A stretch of 64,000 nucleotides of DNA from assembly GCF_020520425.1 (NCBI RefSeq), contig NC_079491.1:25597449-25661448 (forward strand), in the 5' to 3' direction. This DNA is from Spinacia oleracea (Eukaryota; Streptophyta; Magnoliopsida; Caryophyllales; Amaranthaceae). The notes beneath the pieces were generated by a model that was not told the DNA's origin, did no database searches, and was given only the letters and a program-made list of their open reading frames with translations. Position 1 is the stretch's first letter; each line of letters opens with the position of its first letter. The translations under genes were made by a program, and so were the position numbers. Shown here one piece after another: positions 24,600 through 35,966 of the stretch.

Positions 24600-25790
24600 A
24601 TGCTAAAATGAGGCATTTTCGCTCCCAGCTATGAACTAACGAACATAAGGACTCATTTTAACCTTTTAAATGATTAATATGATTAATTTTAACTTTCCAA
24701 GACTCGATCCGATCTATTTATTCACATTAGAGACTTGTTTGGTCGTTGTGGTTCATATTTATGATAAAATGAGGCATTTTTGCTCCCAACTATGAACTAA
24801 AGAACCTAAGAACTCATTTTTAGGCTAATATGACACTTTCGCTCCCAACTTTGAACTAACAAACCTAAACACTCATTTTAATCCTTTTAAATGATTAATA
24901 TGATTAGTTTTAACTTTCCTAGACTCAATCCAATCAATTTATGCCATTTGAGACTTGTTTGGTCGTTATGGTTCATATTTATGCTAAAATAAGACATTTT
25001 CGCTCCCAACTTTGAACTAAAGAACCTAAACACTCATTTTAATCCTATTACATGACTAATATGCATAGTTTTAAGTTTCTAAAACTCATTCCAACCTATT
25101 TATGCACATTTAAGGCTCGTTGGGTCGTTAAAGGTCATATATAGAGCTAAAATGACATTTCCGCTCCCAACTTTGAACTAAAGAACCTAAACACTCATTT
25201 TAATCCTATTACATGACTAATATGCATAGTTTTAAGTTTCTAAAACTCATTCGAACCTATTTATGCACATTTAAGGCTCGTTGGGTCGTTAAAGGTCATA
25301 TATAGAGCTAAAATGACATTTTCGCTCCCAACTTTGAACTAAAGAACCTAAACACTCATTTTAATCCTATTACATGACTAATATGCATAGTTTTAAGTTT
25401 CTAAAACTCATTCCAACCTATTTATGCACATTTATGGCTCGTTGGGTCGTTATAGGTCATATATAGAGCTAAAATGACATTTTCGCTCCCAACTTTGAAC
25501 TAAAGAACCTAATGACTCATTTTATTCTTATTACATGACTAATATGCATAGTTTTAAGTTTCTAAAACTCATTCGAACCTATTCATGCACATTTATGGCT
25601 CGTTGGGTCGTTATATGTCATATATAGAGCTAAAATGACATTTTCGCTCCCAACTTTGAACTAAAGAACCTAAACACTCATTTTAATCCTTTTAAATGAT
25701 TAATATGATTAGTTTTAACTTACCTAGACTCAATTCAATCAATTTATGCCATTTGAGACTTGTTTGGTAGTTATGGTTCATATTTATGCT
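24600..25790. repeat. 161-bp tandem array, inverted relative to the intronic array
   Basis: The complement of the monomer recurs with its marker CGCTCCC at 24840, 25001, 25162, 25323, 25484 and 25645, each step exactly 161 bp. An earlier pair at 24620 and 24781 is also 161 bp apart, followed by a partial unit. The outer copies are more diverged, as is usual at array edges. The array lies just downstream of the TNP2 stop and upstream of the TNPA-like/Ulp1 gene. Confidence 0.94.
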
Positions 25791-26262
25791 AATTTAGTCA
25801 ACTAAGGTCAATTTAGGTCAATTTATTCAACTAAGGTCAATTTAAGCCCGCTCGTTTTGATTTAGGTCATTCTAGCTCAAGATTAGGAGACATGTTAATT
25901 AGCGCAACACTAGGAGAAAACGCACAACTCACCAAAAGTAAATACGTGCTTTATTTTCCGATTCTGAGAACTTCTGAAAAGACACAAATCACCGAAAGCT
26001 TCTGAAAATTTCTGACTCGGGGATCTCAAGTCATCTGCACAGAAAGTTAGAAAACTTTGGTCAGGAACAAAAGTAAGATGTGGAAGTACAGTAAGAATTA
26101 AAGAAAGCTAGAAAAGTATAATCATGAACACAATGGAAGTATAAAATAAGAATTAAAGATGTGGAAGTACAAACTACACCTTCCTAAATGCTAGAAAAGA
26201 TACATTTAATCTGATATTCAGTTAGCTAGAATTACCTATTCCCAGAAGCCAACTCATCTTAT
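25791..26262. other. Spacer downstream of the TNP2 gene
   Basis: AT-rich sequence with short GGTCAATTTA repeats near 25800-25860 and two copies of an AGATGTGGAAGTACA phrase near 26070 and 26158. No gene is seen. It is probably the 3' untranslated region of TNP2 on the minus strand. Confidence 0.45.
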
Positions 26263-29200
26263 TCATTTACGGTTTACAACCCAAATTCCTTCCCTATGAT
26301 CTGTGCGCATATGATTAGTATTATTTGCATCTTCCTCCTCCGGTAACGGTTGAACAGCCGTTGGTAACAGGGGTGTTTCATCGTACTTGTCATACTCATC
26401 TTCATCCACAACATCATCAATACCCAGAATATTTCTCTTGCCTTGGGCAACTGCACGCCATATAGGATCAACATTGTCTACCACATAGAAAATTTGCTTA
26501 GCTTGTGATGCTAGAATGAATGGCTCGTCACTATCACTTAATCGATCAAAGTTAACCAATGTTAAACCAGGAAAAATTTCATCTTGTTTCACCCCATTAT
26601 GGTTGTTGGCCCACTTGCACCGGAATACAGGGATCGTAAATTTGTTGTAATCAAGCTCCCATATTTCTTCGATAACACCATAATATGATTGTGTCGCATC
26701 AACCGGTCTTCTATCCTTGGCGCTTGCAAAGACCCTAGATGCTGCAACATGCTTCACTCCACTATTCTGCACCACACTCTTTTCATCTTGTCTTCTAGTG
26801 TAGAATGTGAACCCATTGATATCATACCCTTCATAAGACAGAACACATAGTCGAGGACCTCGAGCTAACCACTGGACCATTTCAGAAACATCTAGATTTT
26901 TTTTCATTTCCTCGGCTACTTCCTTCTTAAACCAATCAACAAATGTGCGATTATGTTCTTGCATCAACGCTCTTTCCTTCAACTTAGGATTCTTTTGTTG
27001 CAATTCTAGCAAATGCTTATCTATGTAAGGATTGACCTCGGTAAGATGCTGCAACACACAAAGATGTGCCTTATTCTTCCTTTCAGATGGAGGCGAGATC
27101 ACATTTTTACCAATTACCCCATGCCCTTCGAGCCTCCCTGCATGACGAGATTTTGGAAGACCTATTTGCTCAAGCCTTGTTAAGAATTCAGCTACATATT
27201 GAGATATCTCTTCCTCAAGGACTCCCCGAATGATACTACCCTCCGGCCTTGCCCGATTCTTTGTTTTGTCCTTTAAATGCCCAAAAAATCTCTCAAAAGG
27301 ATACATCCATCTTAAGAACACCGGACCACATAACTTGATTTCTCGAACTAAATGGACAATTAAGTGCACCATAATATCAAAGAAAGATGGTGGAAAGTAC
27401 ATTTCAAATCGACACAAAGTTTCAACAATATCATTGTGCAAAGAATCTAATTTCTCCGGATCAATCACTTTAGCACATATAGAATTGAAAAACACACAAA
27501 GTTTTGTTATAACATGTCTCACGTGTTTCGGCAATATCCCACGAAGTGCAATTGGCAAAAACACATTAATCATTACATGGCAATCATGAGACTTCATACC
27601 AACCAACCTAAGGTCCGAGAGAGATACTAGGCGCTTTACATTCGACGAATATCCCGAGGGAACCTTAATTCCATGTAAGCACTCACAAAACTGCTTCTTC
27701 TCCTTTCTTGACATTGTGTAACACGCTGGAGGCAGATAAGTCTTAGTACCACCCGCACCAGATTTTTCAACAGGCCACAAATCTGGTCGAATATTCCTCT
27801 TTTTCATATCTTTCCGCACATTCTCATTGTCCTTAGTCTTTCCAGGCATGTTTAGCAAAGTCCCAATGATAGCATCGCACACATTTTTCTCAATGTGCAT
27901 TACATCGAGACAATGCCTAACCGACAAATCTCTCCAGTAGGGAAGATCCCATAATGGAGATACTTTCTTCCACAAAACACCCTTTTTAGACTTGGACTTG
28001 TAGCACTTGCCGTATTTGGTTTCAACATTTTTTATTCGTTCATAAACCTGTGATCCTGTCAAAGGCGTACGAGCTACTCTTTCCTCGGTGAACCCATTGA
28101 ATTCTTTCTTCTTCTTACGATAAGGGTGATATCGACTGAGGTGCTTCCTGAAATCTGGGTAAACATTTTTCTTGAAATTATGCAACCATGTGGGCTTCAT
28201 GTCCTCTTCACATATAGGGCATGCTTGTTCTCCTTTGGTTTTGTATCCAGACAAGTTTCCATATGCCGGAAAATCATTTATGGTACAAAAAACCATAGCT
28301 CGCAATGTAAAGCTTGAATTGGTGTGTGCATCGAACATTGAAACACCTTCATTCCACAATAATTTCAAATCATCTATGAGTGGAGCCAGGTACACATCTA
28401 TGTCATTTCCAGGTTGCTTAGGCCCCGAGATGAGGAGTGATAACATGATATGCTTCCGCTTCATACACAGCCATGGAGGAAGATTATAAATTGCTAGAAG
28501 AACCGGCCATGTGCTATGTTGACTGCTTAGAGTTCCATATGGATTCACACCATCTGCACATAAAGCAAGCCTTAGATTTCTAACCTCCTTACCAAATTCA
28601 GGATATTTCTTATCAATATTTCTCCATTGAACAGAATCTGCAGGATGTCGAAGGAGTCCATCTTTCTTCCTCACTTCCGCATGCCACCTTAAGTTTTTTG
28701 CTTGTTTCTTCAATGAAAACATACGCTCAAACCTAGGTATGATTGGAAGATACCACAAAGACTTAGCAGGCGGGCCCCTCTTAGCTGAATTTGCCCCTTT
28801 GCGTTTGTAACGAGATGCGCCGCATGTTGGACACTCATCCAAATGTTCATGCTCTTTTCTGTAAAGGATACAATCATTTGGGCAAGCATCTATCTTGTCG
28901 ACCTCTAAGCCTAAGGGACACATCAATTTCCTGGCATAATAGGTAGAGGTGGGGATATCATTCCCTTCCGGCAAAAATTCACCTACCCACTCCAATAAGG
29001 TGTCAAAGTGTTCATCTCTCCAACCACCTTTACATTTGAGGTTGTAAAGTATTGACACACATTCCAACTTGCTGAATTTTGTACAACCGGGATACAATGG
29101 AGTTTCAGCAGCCTTTGATACTTGTTCGAACATCTGAGGTCGTTCGTCCAAGTGATCTTTCAGCCCATCCATCATCTCATTTATTTCATCATCTTCTTCC

Positions 29201-29535
29201 TCATCATCATCCGTCTCATTATTCTCATAAATATCATCATCACTCTCATTACTCTGAACATCAAATTGATGGACACTAGAACTTGGACGATCAGGTATTG
29301 TTTCACCATGCCAAAACCAAACATGGTAATCTTGCTTAAACCCACGGCGAAATAAATGATCCTCAATTTCATCAATGTCACCTAACCGCTTGATATTGTT
29401 ACAATCACGGCAGGGACAATAGATTTTTTCGGCTTTTGTACTCCGTTGGTGTGCTAAAGCACATCTAATGAACTCTGCGACCCCACTCAAGTATTCTGCC
29501 GTAGTATGGTCACCATACATCCAACGACGACTCAT
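26263..29535 (-). CDS. TNP2 transposase of the CACTA element, intact
   Basis: A single open exon of 1090 aa, taking the start at MSRRWMYG because that motif is the usual N-terminus; ten extra codons lie upstream in frame. Domains in order: an N-terminal transposase-associated domain (about 1-75) with a CPCRDC cysteine motif; a Cys pair region near 240 (CPTC); the TNP2 core (about 280-560) with ADGVNPYG (near 325), NDFPAYGNLSGY (near 420) and LDVMHIEKNVCD (near 545); a DUF4218-type region (about 690-760, MYPFERFFGHLK); and a DUF4216-type region (about 925-980, YGVIEEIWELDY). TNP2 is the catalytic transposase of the En/Spm superfamily, cutting at the CACTA ends in the nucleus. An acidic stretch near 95-120 is low complexity. 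No frame damage is seen. Confidence 0.95.
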   Translation of the reverse strand: MSRRWMYGDHTTAEYLSGVAEFIRCALAHQRSTKAEKIYCPCRDCNNIKRLGDIDEIEDHLFRRGFKQDYHVWFWHGETIPDRPSSSVHQFDVQSNESDDDIYENNETDDDEEEDDEINEMMDGLKDHLDERPQMFEQVSKAAETPLYPGCTKFSKLECVSILYNLKCKGGWRDEHFDTLLEWVGEFLPEGNDIPTSTYYARKLMCPLGLEVDKIDACPNDCILYRKEHEHLDECPTCGASRYKRKGANSAKRGPPAKSLWYLPIIPRFERMFSLKKQAKNLRWHAEVRKKDGLLRHPADSVQWRNIDKKYPEFGKEVRNLRLALCADGVNPYGTLSSQHSTWPVLLAIYNLPPWLCMKRKHIMLSLLISGPKQPGNDIDVYLAPLIDDLKLLWNEGVSMFDAHTNSSFTLRAMVFCTINDFPAYGNLSGYKTKGEQACPICEEDMKPTWLHNFKKNVYPDFRKHLSRYHPYRKKKKEFNGFTEERVARTPLTGSQVYERIKNVETKYGKCYKSKSKKGVLWKKVSPLWDLPYWRDLSVRHCLDVMHIEKNVCDAIIGTLLNMPGKTKDNENVRKDMKKRNIRPDLWPVEKSGAGGTKTYLPPACYTMSRKEKKQFCECLHGIKVPSGYSSNVKRLVSLSDLRLVGMKSHDCHVMINVFLPIALRGILPKHVRHVITKLCVFFNSICAKVIDPEKLDSLHNDIVETLCRFEMYFPPSFFDIMVHLIVHLVREIKLCGPVFLRWMYPFERFFGHLKDKTKNRARPEGSIIRGVLEEEISQYVAEFLTRLEQIGLPKSRHAGRLEGHGVIGKNVISPPSERKNKAHLCVLQHLTEVNPYIDKHLLELQQKNPKLKERALMQEHNRTFVDWFKKEVAEEMKKNLDVSEMVQWLARGPRLCVLSYEGYDINGFTFYTRRQDEKSVVQNSGVKHVAASRVFASAKDRRPVDATQSYYGVIEEIWELDYNKFTIPVFRCKWANNHNGVKQDEIFPGLTLVNFDRLSDSDEPFILASQAKQIFYVVDNVDPIWRAVAQGKRNILGIDDVVDEDEYDKYDETPLLPTAVQPLPEEEDANNTNHMRTDHREGIWVVNRK

Positions 29536-31084
29536 TACTAATAACAACAACAAAAGGTTCCACACATAAACACATATATTAAGAAGTCACAAAATCATTA
29601 AGAAGTTCCGCAAATCTTTGGTTACATCATTTAAGTTTATCAATGCTTCACTGAAGTGATATTAGAAGTCCAAAAACAGTCATAATAAGTAAAACGGAAT
29701 GGATACTTAAGCATAGAATACTAATGTACACGTTTTATTATTACACTTACTATACTTATCCAAATTTTATTTATCGTAAAAATGATATGCACTTACTGTA
29801 CTATTGATTTCAACTTTCAAAAGAGGAAAAGAGAAATTTTATGAAGATAATTAGATATATCAATACCTTATGCAATTGTTGAAATTCGAACAAGCACGAT
29901 GATAGATTATGCTGGCAGTACGATCATCGCCCCTCTCTTCAACCATATGCGTATCTACCCATCTTCACAATTAACTGCAAATAAAAGAAATAATTGAAAA
30001 ACAGCCAAAAAAATCAAAATAAAAACGAAAATCAAAACGAAAATCAAAACGAAAATCAAAACGAAAATCAAAACGAAAATCAAACGAAAATAGTTCGAGG
30101 GCCAAATTCAGATATTTCTCATAGAATGCATGTAACAGGAAATTAACTATCTACCACATCACCACATAGCAATCACATTATTCAAGTTATTGGCATTATC
30201 GCAGCATTCAAGTGCGGAACTAAGTGCTTACGTAACCTCGGGGAAGGAAGAAGGGTAATGCCAGAATAAAATCCTGTAACCTCGGGGAAGGAAGAAGGGA
30301 ACTAAGGGCCTGATACTACTGATCTAAGTGATGTATTCAACACTTTGAGCATACTTGGAAATTAAAAAAATTAAAAAAAAAAAAAGGTAATCCAAAAGCC
30401 TCTTGGAAATCAGCAAAATAACATCCAAACAACAGTCTGAAGGGGTGAGTAGCAGTCAGCAACAGCCTTAGCCCATTCCCCATTACTTGGAAACATAGTG
30501 GCTGTGTGCTTTTTAAAGAAATAGATCTATACTCGGAAACATAGCAATCCCCATTTACTTCGTTGAGTCGTTAAGTTTCAAAAACGAAAATCAAAACGAA
30601 AATCAAAACGAAAATCAAAAACGAAAATCAAAAACAATAATCAAAACGAAAATCAAAAAATAAAATTGAACCCTAATCTGAAAACGAAAATAAAAAACGA
30701 AAATAAAAATTGAACACACCATACCACCGGAACCACGACGCCGAGCAACCACCGGAACCACGACGCGACGGGGAGATGCTGAACCACGGAACCAAGACAG
30801 CGACGCAGGGCTGAACCACGGAACCACGGAACCAAGACAGCGAAGCAGGGTTGAACCACGACGCGACGGGGAGATGAGCAACCAACGGAACCAAGACAGC
30901 GACGCGAGCTGAGCAACTCTTGGGTTCGACGGCGACGCGAGCTGAGTTCGACGGCGACGCGAGCTGAGTTCGACGGCGACCTTGGATAAGCTTGGAGCTA
31001 TAGCAGAGAAGGAACAGAGATATGATTGAGCGCGGTTTGTACGTACGTTGCAACTAGGAAAGTAAAAATTTTAATTTGAAACGC
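29536..31084 (-). promoter_or_regulatory. Upstream region of the TNP2 gene with simple repeats and a GC-rich minisatellite
   Basis: About 1.5 kb with no supported gene. It contains AAAACGAAAATC-type simple repeats at 30003-30092 and 30578-30716, a duplicated GTAACCTCGGGGAAGGAAG phrase (about 30234 and 30281), and a GC-rich minisatellite at 30720-30985 made of ACCACGACGCGACGGGGAG and GGAACCAAGACAGCGACGC phrases. The GC-rich block could hold the transcription start or first exon of TNP2. Overlapping ORFs there are repeat artefacts. Confidence 0.55.
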
Positions 31085-31311
31085 GGACTTGTTGCAGCGG
31101 GCATTAACATGTACGCTGCAATAACTAAGGTTTGTTGCTGCGGGCTTTTATTTTGTACGCTGCAACAAACGCATTTGTTGCGAACAACTAAAATGTACGC
31201 TGCGATAACCCTTTAAAGGGTTTGACCCGCGTTGACCGACTGGTTGTTGAAGCGTATTTATACTTGTACGCTGCAACAAGGGGGCTGCAACAGGGGTTTT
31301 TTCTACTAGTG
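31085..31311. repeat. Right terminus of the CACTA element with subterminal repeats
   Basis: Contains five or six copies of GTACGCTGCAA or its complement before the terminal repeat. The motif matches the left end, so both ends can be bound by the same factor. The copies are fewer and less perfect than on the left. Confidence 0.85.
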
Positions 31312-32425
31312 TAATGACTTTACCCTGAACCACTTTAAGATTTAATAGATGGAGCATTTCAAGTTGAAGGATTTGGGTGGATTTTAAGGGAATCACAAAG
31401 TATGGGCTAAGGTCAACTGAGAAGCTTTTGAAGATTTCTGTGAGAAGGGAGGAGTATGGAATTTTGAATTTGGGGATACAGGTGGATAAGTGTTTGATCA
31501 TGATTGCAGGAAAGTTTATGGGAATTTTCCTTTCAAGACAATACATGAGACATGCATCAAACAGACTTGCTATGTTCCTTTTCTGAGTTCGAGGAACTAC
31601 ACCTCTCCACACAATATTAAACAGTAATTTTTGAAGAGGTGAAAAGCAGTTGTGTGAGGTGGAGGTGGATACTTTAGAATCTCCTCCAATGGAACCAACT
31701 ATATCTTTCTCATCTACATTATCTATGGTCACTGTGATTTGACCTTTGAGCCACATATCAAAACCCCTATTGGGTGTACCAAACAGCTGTTCCAGATAAG
31801 AGGCATCAAATTCGATGCGAGTTCCATTCACTTTACTTGAGCATACATTATCAACACATGCAAAGTTCTTGCAGAATTCTTTCATAGCTTCAGGAATTAA
31901 GGGGGATTTGGCATAGGTACTCAACAGACTTACCCACTTTTGTTGTTCAAGGATTTCCATCAACTCTTTAAATTTCGTGGCTTCACACCATGTTGAGTTG
32001 ATTGCGAACCCCTCGACCAGATTGTTTTCCTTTGCAGTGAGTTTCTTGGACCCTTTTACTTCCCCCTGAGTTTGAGCAATCTCCTCTGTTTCCTCGATGT
32101 TTTCACCAGAAGCTTCCACTCGTCGTTTTTTGGATTTTCTTGTGGAGGATCTAGGGTTTGAGATTGGGGATTTCATTTCGATGTCAGTGTTGGTTTGTTC
32201 CCCCTGAGTGATTGCGAGCATTGGATTGTGGGATCGAAGAGGAATTGGCGATTGAATGGGTGAGGTATCCATGGGAACAGGAGATGAAGGGTTTCTCTTT
32301 CGTTTGAGGGATGTGAGATCAGTGTTGTTGCTTGTGAGAACCATGGTTGAGGTTTTTATTTTATAGGTGGAAGGAGAGGTGATGTCAGTGGAGAAGGCGT
32401 GTGAGAGAGAGAAAGGGGGTTGCAT
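31312..32425 (-). pseudogene. N-terminal part of the Copia third ORF, cut by the CACTA insertion
   Basis: About 370 native codons precede the CACTA border; after GKVIT the translation runs into transposon DNA and stops. The most likely start is the ATG at 32344 (MVLTSNNTDL), although the frame is open from 32425. The N-terminus is Ser/Pro-rich and basic (STRKSKKRR). The central part (VEGFAINSTWCEATKFKEL to CLERKIPINFPAIMIKHL) resembles the domain that many plant retroelements carry in ORFs outside gag-pol. The remaining part lies at 16254-16903. Location after pol fits the extra ORF of SIRE-lineage elements. I see no clear signal peptide or membrane anchor. The insertion is the only lesion found. 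Confidence 0.78.
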
Positions 32426-32762
32426 GGATTGATTTTGGAAAGTGAAGAGTTTCTCCTATTTATTGCCAATGGAACCGTTCCAAACATTCTTTGAATATGG
32501 GTATTCGGTTTTTAATTAAAAAAAAAAAAAAGATAAAAATAAAAGGAAAAGAAAAAAAATTGTGTTTGACTTTGACTTGCTTAATTTCGTATTTCTGACT
32601 TAACTAGTTTGAAAGGAACTGCTTACCTTGCTCATTTGAAGTGTGAGTGAATTTGCCACGATGGTAAGCTTCAACTATGTTTGCACACAAGATTTTGTGT
32701 TTGTAATAGTCTATATGTACCATGATTTTTGCTTTTGCCTTAGAGGAACTCCAATTTGGCAA

Positions 32763-35700
32763 TTACCTTAGCTTGATCATTCCGAGTTCCATTCTCATTT
32801 TCTCATGTTTCTCTCTGTTCAAAGGCTTAGTTAAAATATCAGCAATTTGGTGATCAGTTTGGCAAAAGTCTAATTTGATCAAACCTTTCTCAACATTATC
32901 TTTAAGGAAATGGTGTCTGATGTGGATGTGTTTGACTCGGGAATGATGAACCGGATCTTTTGAAATACAAATAGCACTAGTGTTATCACAATAGATAGGA
33001 ACACAATCATAGATAATACCAAAATCTCTTAACTGTTGTTTTATCCATAGAATTTGTGAGCAACAAGCTGCAGCAGCTACATACTCAGCTTCAGCTGTGG
33101 ATAGAGCAACAGTATTCTGTTTCTTGGAACCCCAAGAAACCATGCATGGACCTAGGAACTGTACCATACCTGATGTGCTTTTTCTATTCACTAAGTCACC
33201 TGCATAATCAGCATCTGCATATCCTCTTAGCTCGAAGGATCCACTTCTTGGATAGTAAAGGCATAGGTCATCAGTTCCTTTGAGATATCTTAGTATTCTT
33301 TTCACTGCAGTTAGATGGGACTCCTTTGGATTTGATTGAAATCTTGCACATAGTCCTACACTAAAAGAAATGTCAGGTCTACTGGCTGTTAAATATAATA
33401 GAGATCCAATCATACCTCTGTATTTTGTTTGATTCACACTTTTCCCATTTGGATCAGTGTCTAATCTGGTAGCAGTTCCCATGGGAGTGTGATTTACTTT
33501 GGCTGACTCTAGCTCATATTTCTTTAGGAGTTCCTTCACATACTTTTGTTGGTGTATCATGATTCCCTCCTCGGTTTGCTTGATTTGTAAACCAAGGAAG
33601 AAGTTGAGTTCCCCCATCATACTCATTTCAAATTCACTGCTCATCAAGCTTGCAAAATCCTTGCACAAATTTTCATTAGTTGCTCCAAATAATATATCAT
33701 CAACATAAATTTGAACTACTAACAAGTCAGTTCCTCTAGATTTTAAGAATAAGGTTTTGTCTATTCTACCTCTTTTAAAATCATTTTGAAGGAGGAACTT
33801 TGATAATCTCTCGTACCAAGATCTAGGGGCTTGTTTTAGTCCATAGAGAGCCTTATCTAATTTGTAAATGTGATTTGGAAATTCGGGATTTTCAAATCCA
33901 GGGGGCTGTTCCACATAAACATCTTCCTCTAAGAAACCGTTTAAGAAAGCACATTTAACATCCATTTGATAAAGTTTAAAACCCATGAAAGCAGCAAAAG
34001 CAATTAAGATTCTAATGGCTTCTAATCTAGCAACAGGTGCAAATGTTTCTTCAAAGTCAATGCCTTCCTGTTGATTATAACCTTTGACCACTAACCTTGC
34101 TTTGTTCCTTATGATTGTTGCATGTTCATCTTTCTTGTTCCGGAACACCCATTTTAGCCCTATCACCTTCTGGTGCTTTGGTTTGGGTTCCAAGTGCCAT
34201 ACCTTGTTTCTTTTGAATTCATTTAATTCTTCTTGCATGGCAATGATCCAGTCAGCATCTTCCAGAGCCTCAGTGTGATTTCTTGGCTCAAATATGGAGA
34301 GGAACGCGTGGAATGCGCAAAAGTTCCTTAGTTGTGACCTTGTCTGAGTTCCTTTTCTGATGTCACTCACAATGAGTTCCATTGGGTGGGACTTTAGATG
34401 CTTCCAAGGTTTAGGTTGAAATTGAGCTACTGGTGTTGTGGCATTTTCGTCAGTTCCTTCTATGGCCTGAGTTCCCTGTTGGGGTTCCTCTGGTGTTGTT
34501 TCTGGATCTTCTTGGTTTTCTGCTTGTTCCTCTAGTACGGGAACCTCTTGATTTTGTTGAGCAGTTCCTCTTGCTGTGTGTTTGCTTATTTGGAACTCCT
34601 CATCATTTTCTGCAGCACGAGATAAACCAATCTCGAAAAATTCTTGTTCCTGTACTATGTCAGTTTTGTTAGATTCATCAAATATTATATGTACACTTTC
34701 CTCAACACACATAGATCTTTTGTTATAAACTCTATAAGCCTTGCTATTTAAGGTATATCCTAGGAACACTGCCTCGTCGCTTCTTTCATCAAACTTCCCC
34801 AAGTTCCTTTTTCCATTGTTGTGGACAAAACATTTGCTCCCAAAGGCTCTAAAGTAAGAGATGTTGGGTTTTATACCTTTTAGTAGCTCATAGGGGGTTT
34901 TGTTTAGGATTGCTCGAATCATAACTCTATTAATAATGTAACAAGCAGTATTGACTGCTTCAGCCCAGAAGTTCCTAGGCAAGGAACTGGCTATTAGCAT
35001 GGTTCTTGCCATGTCCTCTAGGGTTCTATTTTTCCTCTCAACAACTCCATTTTGTTGTGGAGTTCTGGGAGCTGAGAAATTGTGGTCCATACCTTGTTCC
35101 TTGCAGTATTCATCGAATTTGTAGTTTTCAAATTCTGTTCCATGATCTGATCTTATATGGATCAGTTGGTGACCTGTGGTTTTCTGGATTTTCTTTGAAA
35201 ATGTAACAAACTCATCAAACGTTTCATCCTTGCTTGTTAGAAATATGACCCAAGTAAAGCGAGAGTAATCATCAACAATAACTAATACATATTTTTTCCC
35301 ACTCCTGCTTTGAATTCTCATTGGTCCACATAAGTCCATATGGATGAGTTCCAATGGTTTTGTGGTGCTTACCAATTTCTTAGATTTAAAGGAACTTCGG
35401 ACATGCTTGCCTTTTGCACATGCATCACACACTTTATCAGTTAGGAACTTGATTGAGGGGAGACCTCGAACCAGTTCCTTTGATCTTAGTTTGTCAAGCA
35501 ACGAGAAACTAGCATGTCCAAACCTCCTGTGCCATAGTAGGGAATTTTCTTCAAGGGCACTGAGGCAGGTTAGATTGTTCCTGGGAACTGTATTGAGATC
35601 CACAGAATATGTGTTCCCTTTACGAGTTCCTTCCAAAATAACCTTCCCAGTGTTATTGTTTATGATTTGACAGTTTTCAGAAGTAAAACTTACAGAGTTT

Positions 35701-35966
35701 CCTTTGTCACAGAATTGAGAGATGCTTAGTAGACTGTGCATCAAACCCTCGACTAAAAATACATTTTCAATGGCGTAGGAACTTGACCTTCCAACTTTTC
35801 CAATTCCAATAATTTCTCCTTTCATGTTGTCTCCAAAGGTCACAGTTCCTCCATTGTAGGCTTCTAGTGAGAGGAATTTAGATTTGTCTCCTGTCATGTG
35901 TTTGGAACACCCGCTGTCGAGATACCACGAGCTGTTCCCCTTCACTAGAATCTGTAAAGAGATCAA
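32763..35966 (-). CDS. pol: Copia pol polyprotein: protease, integrase, reverse transcriptase, RNase H
   Basis: An open frame of 1067 aa. Domains in order: aspartic protease ([13 protein letters not shown], near 15-27); pre-integrase HHCC zinc finger (about 145-195, with H-RRFGH and CDACAKGKH); integrase core with [15 protein letters not shown] and [14 protein letters not shown]; reverse transcriptase (about 600-850) with [11 protein letters not shown] and the catalytic YVDDILFG; and RNase H with [18 protein letters not shown] and YCDNTSAI. Order IN before RT defines Ty1/Copia. The first codon in the track is not an ATG: a TAA stop in this frame lies six bases upstream and gag ends in the other frame here, so pol must be made by frameshift, splicing or proteolysis of a fusion. 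No internal stop is present. Confidence 0.95.
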   Translation of the reverse strand: MISLQILVKGNSSWYLDSGCSKHMTGDKSKFLSLEAYNGGTVTFGDNMKGEIIGIGKVGRSSSYAIENVFLVEGLMHSLLSISQFCDKGNSVSFTSENCQIINNNTGKVILEGTRKGNTYSVDLNTVPRNNLTCLSALEENSLLWHRRFGHASFSLLDKLRSKELVRGLPSIKFLTDKVCDACAKGKHVRSSFKSKKLVSTTKPLELIHMDLCGPMRIQSRSGKKYVLVIVDDYSRFTWVIFLTSKDETFDEFVTFSKKIQKTTGHQLIHIRSDHGTEFENYKFDEYCKEQGMDHNFSAPRTPQQNGVVERKNRTLEDMARTMLIASSLPRNFWAEAVNTACYIINRVMIRAILNKTPYELLKGIKPNISYFRAFGSKCFVHNNGKRNLGKFDERSDEAVFLGYTLNSKAYRVYNKRSMCVEESVHIIFDESNKTDIVQEQEFFEIGLSRAAENDEEFQISKHTARGTAQQNQEVPVLEEQAENQEDPETTPEEPQQGTQAIEGTDENATTPVAQFQPKPWKHLKSHPMELIVSDIRKGTQTRSQLRNFCAFHAFLSIFEPRNHTEALEDADWIIAMQEELNEFKRNKVWHLEPKPKHQKVIGLKWVFRNKKDEHATIIRNKARLVVKGYNQQEGIDFEETFAPVARLEAIRILIAFAAFMGFKLYQMDVKCAFLNGFLEEDVYVEQPPGFENPEFPNHIYKLDKALYGLKQAPRSWYERLSKFLLQNDFKRGRIDKTLFLKSRGTDLLVVQIYVDDILFGATNENLCKDFASLMSSEFEMSMMGELNFFLGLQIKQTEEGIMIHQQKYVKELLKKYELESAKVNHTPMGTATRLDTDPNGKSVNQTKYRGMIGSLLYLTASRPDISFSVGLCARFQSNPKESHLTAVKRILRYLKGTDDLCLYYPRSGSFELRGYADADYAGDLVNRKSTSGMVQFLGPCMVSWGSKKQNTVALSTAEAEYVAAAACCSQILWIKQQLRDFGIIYDCVPIYCDNTSAICISKDPVHHSRVKHIHIRHHFLKDNVEKGLIKLDFCQTDHQIADILTKPLNREKHEKMRMELGMIKLR

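Larger units (their letters stand above)
16904..31311 (-). mobile_element. Complete CACTA (En/Spm) DNA transposon, 14.4 kb
   Basis: Perfect 18-bp terminal inverted repeats, CACTAGTAGAAAAAACCC (16904-16921 and the complement at 31294-31311), are flanked by a 3-bp TSD TAA (16901-16903 and 31312-31314). Subterminal regions hold many inverted copies of a TGTACGCTGCAA motif. Two genes lie on the minus strand: a TNP2 transposase (26263-29535) and a 12-exon TNPA-like/Ulp1 protease gene (17561-22731). Between and within them are tandem arrays. The ends, TSD and both reading frames are intact, so it may be autonomous. It lies inside a young Copia element and must be younger than that insertion. Confidence 0.95.

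Noticed and set aside
27230..29381. Plus-strand ORFs of 63-119 aa opposite TNP2
   Set aside because: Shadows of the real minus-strand transposase gene with no domains.
30615..31053. Three overlapping ORFs of 87-126 aa
   Set aside because: They are frames of the GC-rich minisatellite; all three frames stay open, so there is no coding signal.
35937..35966. A very short intron between gag and pol (GT to AG about 26 nt)
   Set aside because: Too short for a plant intron; if splicing is used, the donor must lie farther upstream.
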